DNA from: Archangium violaceum
GTDB taxonomy: Bacteria > Myxococcota > Myxococcia > Myxococcales > Myxococcaceae
Direction: 5' to 3'
Length of the DNA: 64,000 nucleotides
Assembly (NCBI RefSeq): GCF_016887565.1
Contig: NZ_CP069396.1
Location: forward strand, 7,484,001-7,548,000
This document shows positions 59,596 through 64,000 of this stretch, piece after piece. Position numbers and translations under genes: made by a program. Under the pieces are notes generated by a model, which was not told the DNA's origin, searched no databases, and saw nothing but the letters and a program-made list of their open reading frames with translations. Positions within the stretch are counted from its first letter, which is position 1, and the number at the start of each line of letters is the position of its first letter.

Positions 59596-61143
59596 ATGGC
59601 ACAGGGGCCCGAAACCTTCTCCGAGCTCGCGCAGTACACCCTCGATCGCCACTCCATCCGGCGGTTGCCGGAGCCGTTCTGCCGCCGCCACACGGTGGTG
59701 GTGCTGGGCAGGATCGACGCGAAGACGCCCGACGCGCCCGTCACCATCGGCATGCTGGAGCCCGACAACAAGACGCTGCGGCTGCGGCTCGCCGACATCC
59801 TGCAGCGGCCCATCCAGCCGGTGAAGCTCAACCGCTACGAGATCGACAAGGCCCTGGAGACCGGCTTCGGCACTGGCTCCCAGGCGAAGGCGGACCTCGT
59901 CATCCGTCAGCGTCCCCCCTCTCCGCACCCGCTCACGCCCGTCGAGCTCGTGGACGACATCCTCGCGGGTGCCCTCGAGCGCAAGGCGTCGGACATCCAC
60001 ATCGAGAGCTACCTGGATGACGTGGACCTGCGCTATCGCAGCGACGGCATCCTGCACCAGGCCTACACGGACATGCATCCCCAGTCCGTGCAGGAGGTGG
60101 TCAGCCGCATCAAGGTGCTCGCGGGGATGGACATCACCGAGCGCCGCCGGCCCCAGGACGGCCGCATCCGCGCCGTCATCGCCCGGGGCGAGGAGGAGAA
60201 GGTCCTCGACTTCCGGGTGAGCGTGGTGCCCAGCCCCGGTGGCGAGGACGTGGTCATCCGCGTGCTCGATTCGAGCGTGGGGCTCGTGCCCGTCAACAAG
60301 CTGGGCATGAACCCGGCCATGGAGACGCTCTTCCTCCAACTGCTCTCCAACCCCGAGGGCCTCATCCTCGTCACCGGCCCCACCGGCAGCGGCAAGACGA
60401 CCACCCTCTACGGGGCGCTCGCGCAGCTCAACGATGGGCGCAAGAAGATCATCACCGCCGAGGACCCCATCGAGTACTACGTCCCCAAGGTGAACCAGAA
60501 GCAGGTCAGCCCGCAGATGAACCACGCGGCGCTGCTGCGCGCCCTGCTGCGGCAGGATCCCAACGTGATGCTCGTGGGGGAGATCCGCGATCTGGAGACG
60601 GGCAGCATGGCGCTCAACGCCGCGGCCACCGGCCACGTCATCCTCGGCACGCTGCACACCGCCGACGCCGTGGGCGCCGTGGGACGGCTGCGCGGCCTGG
60701 AGCTGGACGACTCGGACATCGCGGACTCGCTGCTCGCGGTGCTGGCCCAGCGGCTCGTGCGACGCATCTGTCCCCACTGCGTGGCGCCCGCCGAGCCCAC
60801 CCGGAAGCAGAAGGAGGTGCTGGGCTCGCTGCTGGACGGCCTCCAGCCCCAGACCGGTCTCGGCTGCGAGGAGTGCCGCCACACCGGCTACCGGGGGCGC
60901 ACCGGCATCTACGAGCTGCTGGTGGTGGACGCGCCGATGCAGGATCTGATCGCCAGCGGGGCCCACGGCGCCCAGCTCCGCCGCCACGCGCGCGCGCACG
61001 GCTTCCGCACCCTGGTCGAGGACGCGCTGGACAAGATCGCCGCCGGACAGACCACGCTCGCCGAGCTGGTGCGCGTGGTGCCCTACCGGCAGATCCTCAC
61101 CGTGCGCGAGGAGCGCCAGCAGGGTCGAGGCCACCAAGGCTGA
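59596..61143 (+). CDS. GspE/PilB-type secretion ATPase
   Basis: This 515-residue cytosolic ATPase powers pilus or type II secretion assembly. After an N-terminal domain (1-120), it shows the family motifs in order: DIHIESYLDDVDLRYRSDG, Walker A GPTGSGKTTTL, the Asp box near ITAEDPIEYYVP, Walker B LVGEIRDLETGSMA, the His box GHVILGTLHTADAVGAVGRL and a zinc-binding tetracysteine (CPHC, then CEEC) as in PilB/GspE. No pilin or secretin gene lies beside it, so whether it serves a pilus or secretion system cannot be told here. The start ATG 59596 lies 144 bases from the divergent lysyl-oxidase gene. It may be one of several paralogues, as is usual in myxobacteria. Confidence 0.92.
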   Translation: MAQGPETFSELAQYTLDRHSIRRLPEPFCRRHTVVVLGRIDAKTPDAPVTIGMLEPDNKTLRLRLADILQRPIQPVKLNRYEIDKALETGFGTGSQAKADLVIRQRPPSPHPLTPVELVDDILAGALERKASDIHIESYLDDVDLRYRSDGILHQAYTDMHPQSVQEVVSRIKVLAGMDITERRRPQDGRIRAVIARGEEEKVLDFRVSVVPSPGGEDVVIRVLDSSVGLVPVNKLGMNPAMETLFLQLLSNPEGLILVTGPTGSGKTTTLYGALAQLNDGRKKIITAEDPIEYYVPKVNQKQVSPQMNHAALLRALLRQDPNVMLVGEIRDLETGSMALNAAATGHVILGTLHTADAVGAVGRLRGLELDDSDIADSLLAVLAQRLVRRICPHCVAPAEPTRKQKEVLGSLLDGLQPQTGLGCEECRHTGYRGRTGIYELLVVDAPMQDLIASGAHGAQLRRHARAHGFRTLVEDALDKIAAGQTTLAELVRVVPYRQILTVREERQQGRGHQG

Positions 61144-61164
61144 GCGCCGCTCGCCCCGGGCCGC

Positions 61165-61458
61165 TCACCGCCGCAGGAGCACCAGCGCGGCCATCCCCAG
61201 CGCGAGGAGCACCAGCAGAACCCCGAGCGCCCGCGAGGGAAAGGCGGAGACCTTCACGGAGGCGCGCACCGGCGCATGGGGAAGGGGCTCGGGCGGCTCG
61301 TACGGCTCCTTCCGGATGCTCAACCGAAGCTGGACCGACGCGGACAGGTTGCGCCCGAGCTCCTCGGGCCGCACCGGCTCCCCGTTGATGATGAGACGCG
61401 GGCGCTCCGGGGAAGCCGGCCCGGGAGTCTCGGAGGGCGGTAAGGGGGGAGCCGTCAT
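61165..61458 (-). CDS. Small single-span membrane protein
   Basis: This 97-residue protein has a Pro-rich start (PPLPPSETPGPASPERP), then LIINGEPVRPEELGRNL, a basic/Pro segment and a C-terminal membrane span at about 76-95 (ALGVLLVLLALGMAALVLL) ending RR. The C-tail anchor layout places the N-terminus in the cytoplasm, if inserted that way. I do not recognise a family. It is convergent with the GspE-type gene (21-base gap) and divergent from msrA. Codon use is as in its neighbours, which supports coding. A role in the secretion system is not shown. Confidence 0.6.
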   Translation of the reverse strand: MTAPPLPPSETPGPASPERPRLIINGEPVRPEELGRNLSASVQLRLSIRKEPYEPPEPLPHAPVRASVKVSAFPSRALGVLLVLLALGMAALVLLRR

Positions 61459-61617
61459 CTGCCCACCACTCTAGCCCGCGGGGCGGCACAAGCCAGTTCG
61501 CCTGGCACCCTGGCGAGGGAGGAGCCTTCCCCGCGTCCTTCCCCGTCCCCGACCCCTCTACCTGGGAATAACATCACAATCCCGGCGCGCTCTCCTGCCA
61601 GGCGTTAATCTCGGGGC

Positions 61618-62277
<660 letters not shown>

Positions 62278-62301
62278 CGGCGGCCCCCGAGGCCGTGCGC
62301 C

Positions 62302-63564
62302 CTACTCCGAGCGCATGGCCTCCACCGGATCCAACCTCGCGGCACGCGCCGCGGGGTAGATGCCGAACACCAGGCCCACGCCCGAGCTCATCACCAGCGA
62401 GAGCATCACCGCCCAGCCGGGCACCACGGTGTTGAAGCCCAGCACCCAGCGCGAGAGGAAGGCCAGGCCGAAGCCCAACCCCACGCCGATGGCGCCGCCC
62501 AGCAGCGACAGCATCACCGCCTCGGTGGCGAACTGCCCCAGGATGCGCCACTTGCGCGCGCCCAGCGCCTTGCGGATGCCGATCTCCTTCGTCCGCTCCG
62601 TCACCGACACCAGCATGATGTTGAGGATGCCGATGCCGCCCACCACGAGCGACAGCAGGCATACCCCGAAGCTGGCGATCGTGATCACCTGCGACAGGTT
62701 GTTGAAGGTCTCGGTCATCGACTCGTTGGTTCGCACCTCGAAGTCGTTGGGCTCCAGCGGCGCCACGTCGCGGCGGCGGCGCAGCAGGTTCGTCACCTCG
62801 TCCTGCGCCTTCTGGAGCAGATCGGGCTCTCGCGCCTGCACGGACAGGCCCACCGAGCGCACCTTGCCGTAGAGCTGCTCGTGGGCGCGCAGCGGCATGA
62901 TGATGACATTGTCCATGCTCTGCAGGCCCAGGAAGCTGCCGCGCCGCTGCAGCACGCCCACCACTGTGAAGGGCCGGCCCTTGATGCGGATCTCCTGGCC
63001 GATCGGCTCCGTGGCCGGGAAGAGCGCGTCCACCACGTCCACGCCCACCACCGCCACCTGCCGCCCATCCACCGCGTCCACCTCGCCGAAGAAGCGTCCC
63101 CGGGCGATGGTGATGCCGCTGGTGTCGATGTAGCTGGGCGTGGCGCCCGTGATGCGCACCGACGGGCGCGTCTCCGTGGTGGCGGTGGAGACCTTCTGTC
63201 CACCCTCGGTATCCGCCGCGGACACCGTGCCCACCGAGGGGCACGACTCCTGGATGGCCCGGAGGTCCTCCAGCGTCAGGTCCTTGCGCTTGGAGTACTT
63301 CTGCCAGTTCACCCGGCCGAAGCCCGAGGGCCACTTGCTCACCTGGAAGGTGTTGGCGCCCAGCTGGGACAGATCGTTGTTCACCTTGAGGCGCAGGCCC
63401 TCGATGAGCGCCATCATGGTGATGACCGTCGTCACGCCGATGACGATGCCCAGCAGCGTCAGCAGCGAGCGCAGCGGGTTGCCCAGGAAGGTGCCCAGGG
63501 CCAGGCGCAGGTTGTCGGCCACCGCCAGCAGGTTGGCCTCGAAGCGTCGGAACATTGTGCTCAC
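62302..63564 (-). CDS. MacB-type ABC transporter permease
   Basis: This 420-residue inner-membrane protein has the MacB/FtsX layout: TM1 near the start ([20 protein letters not shown]), a periplasmic domain of about 230 residues (MacB-PCD), and three C-terminal membrane spans ([20 protein letters not shown] and onward). The signature [20 protein letters not shown] and the end [20 protein letters not shown] are typical. It would work with an ATP-binding protein and a membrane-fusion protein in a tripartite efflux or lipoprotein-extraction system, but neither is in the window. GTG 63564 overlaps the stop of the second permease by 4 bases; an internal ATG at 63555 is possible. Confidence 0.93.
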   Translation of the reverse strand: MSTMFRRFEANLLAVADNLRLALGTFLGNPLRSLLTLLGIVIGVTTVITMMALIEGLRLKVNNDLSQLGANTFQVSKWPSGFGRVNWQKYSKRKDLTLEDLRAIQESCPSVGTVSAADTEGGQKVSTATTETRPSVRITGATPSYIDTSGITIARGRFFGEVDAVDGRQVAVVGVDVVDALFPATEPIGQEIRIKGRPFTVVGVLQRRGSFLGLQSMDNVIIMPLRAHEQLYGKVRSVGLSVQAREPDLLQKAQDEVTNLLRRRRDVAPLEPNDFEVRTNESMTETFNNLSQVITIASFGVCLLSLVVGGIGILNIMLVSVTERTKEIGIRKALGARKWRILGQFATEAVMLSLLGGAIGVGLGFGLAFLSRWVLGFNTVVPGWAVMLSLVMSSGVGLVFGIYPAARAARLDPVEAMRSE

Positions 63565-64000
63565 TCGTAGCGAAGCGCTTCCACGGGGTCCAGGTTGGCG
63601 GCCCGCGCCGCCGGCCAGATGCCGAACAGCAGCCCCACCAGCGCGGCGAAGCCCACTCCGCCGAAGACGGTCATCAGTTGCACGTCCGCCGCCAGCGGCG
63701 TGATGAGGGACACCACCTTGGCCGTCCCCAGTCCCACCAACGTCCCCAGGAGTCCACCCACCGCGGACACCGCGGAGGCCTCCATGAGGAACTGCAGCAC
63801 GATGGTGCGCTTGCGCGCCCCGAGCGCGCGCCGGATGCCGATCTCCCGCGTCCGCTCTCGCACCGACACCAGCATGATGTTCATGATGCCGATGCCGCCC
63901 ACCAGCAGGGTGATGAACCCCACGCCCATCGCCACGCCGTAGAGCGCCCCGGTGAGCTGCGCGTACGTCTGCGCTAGCATCTCCGGGCGGTTGATGGAGA
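63561..64000 (-). CDS. MacB-type ABC transporter permease, C-terminal part (cut by window edge)
   Basis: The visible 145 residues are the C-terminal half of a second MacB-like permease. They include GFITLLVGGIGIMNIMLVSV, RERTREIGIRRALGARKRTI and the end [20 protein letters not shown]. These repeat the signatures of the adjacent permease, so the two are paralogues translated from one message (TGA of this gene overlaps the GTG of the next). Paired FtsX-type permeases joined in tandem occur in myxobacterial MacB clusters. The ATPase gene may lie outside the window, upstream on this strand. The gene's start is not visible. Confidence 0.9.
   Translation of the reverse strand, partial: SINRPEMLAQTYAQLTGALYGVAMGVGFITLLVGGIGIMNIMLVSVRERTREIGIRRALGARKRTIVLQFLMEASAVSAVGGLLGTLVGLGTAKVVSLITPLAADVQLMTVFGGVGFAALVGLLFGIWPAARAANLDPVEALRYE

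Overview
The window is chromosomal DNA of a myxobacterium: very high GC, strong third-position GC bias, many predicted lipoproteins, and a complete frz chemosensory locus whose proteins I recognise from Myxococcus xanthus. The divergence from M. xanthus, the long FrzZ linker and the accessory genes suggest another member of the Cystobacterineae (Archangium/Cystobacter-like). That placement is inference.

Layout. 1-2204: a partial DUF1015-like gene, a secreted/membrane protein and a small polyhydroxyalkanoate-system protein. 2205-17459: the Frz motility-reversal system. A minus-strand operon runs frzA-frzB-frzCD-frzE-frzG-frzF, frzZ is divergent, and frzS lies 4.6 kb further on, after a radical SAM gene, alanine dehydrogenase (ald), an ECF sigma factor and its zinc-type anti-sigma. 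17547-25753: a minus-strand housekeeping run of coaX, birA and hom with two lipoproteins, headed by a large HARE-HTH/Mrr-like protein. 25856-30041: a beta-propeller protein followed by a lipoprotein toxin (DUF2380, Sit-like) and its overlapping immunity candidate. 30046-42970: mixed genes, including a phosphoesterase, a MetX-like hydrolase lacking its nucleophile, a repeat lipoprotein, a double pseudo-histidine kinase, uridine kinase, a Cys-rich lipoprotein with NGLSL repeats convergent with a DUF692 (MNIO) enzyme, and an M19 dipeptidase lipoprotein.

42987-53047: a five-gene operon matching the Escherichia coli yfaPQSTA set, built round a 1572-residue alpha-2-macroglobulin with an intact thioester. 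53252-54409: a two-gene nuclease/TOPRIM module that looks like an accessory, possibly defensive, system. 54508-64000: methyltransferase, secreted archaemetzincin, monofunctional transglycosylase, Kazal-like lipoprotein, FG-GAP/lysyl oxidase protein, GspE/PilB-type ATPase, small membrane protein, msrA, and two MacB-type permeases, the second cut by the window edge.

The Frz genes work as one pathway: FrzCD with FrzA/FrzB controls FrzE, FrzF/FrzG set FrzCD methylation, FrzZ is the two-receiver output, and FrzS acts at the pole in type IV pilus motility. The least familiar systems are the PD-(D/E)XK plus TOPRIM pair, the MNIO enzyme with a long extra C-terminal domain, the lipoprotein toxin/immunity pair, and the HARE-HTH/Mrr-like protein. 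No tRNA, rRNA, CRISPR array or transposase was seen. All promoters and terminators listed are read by eye.
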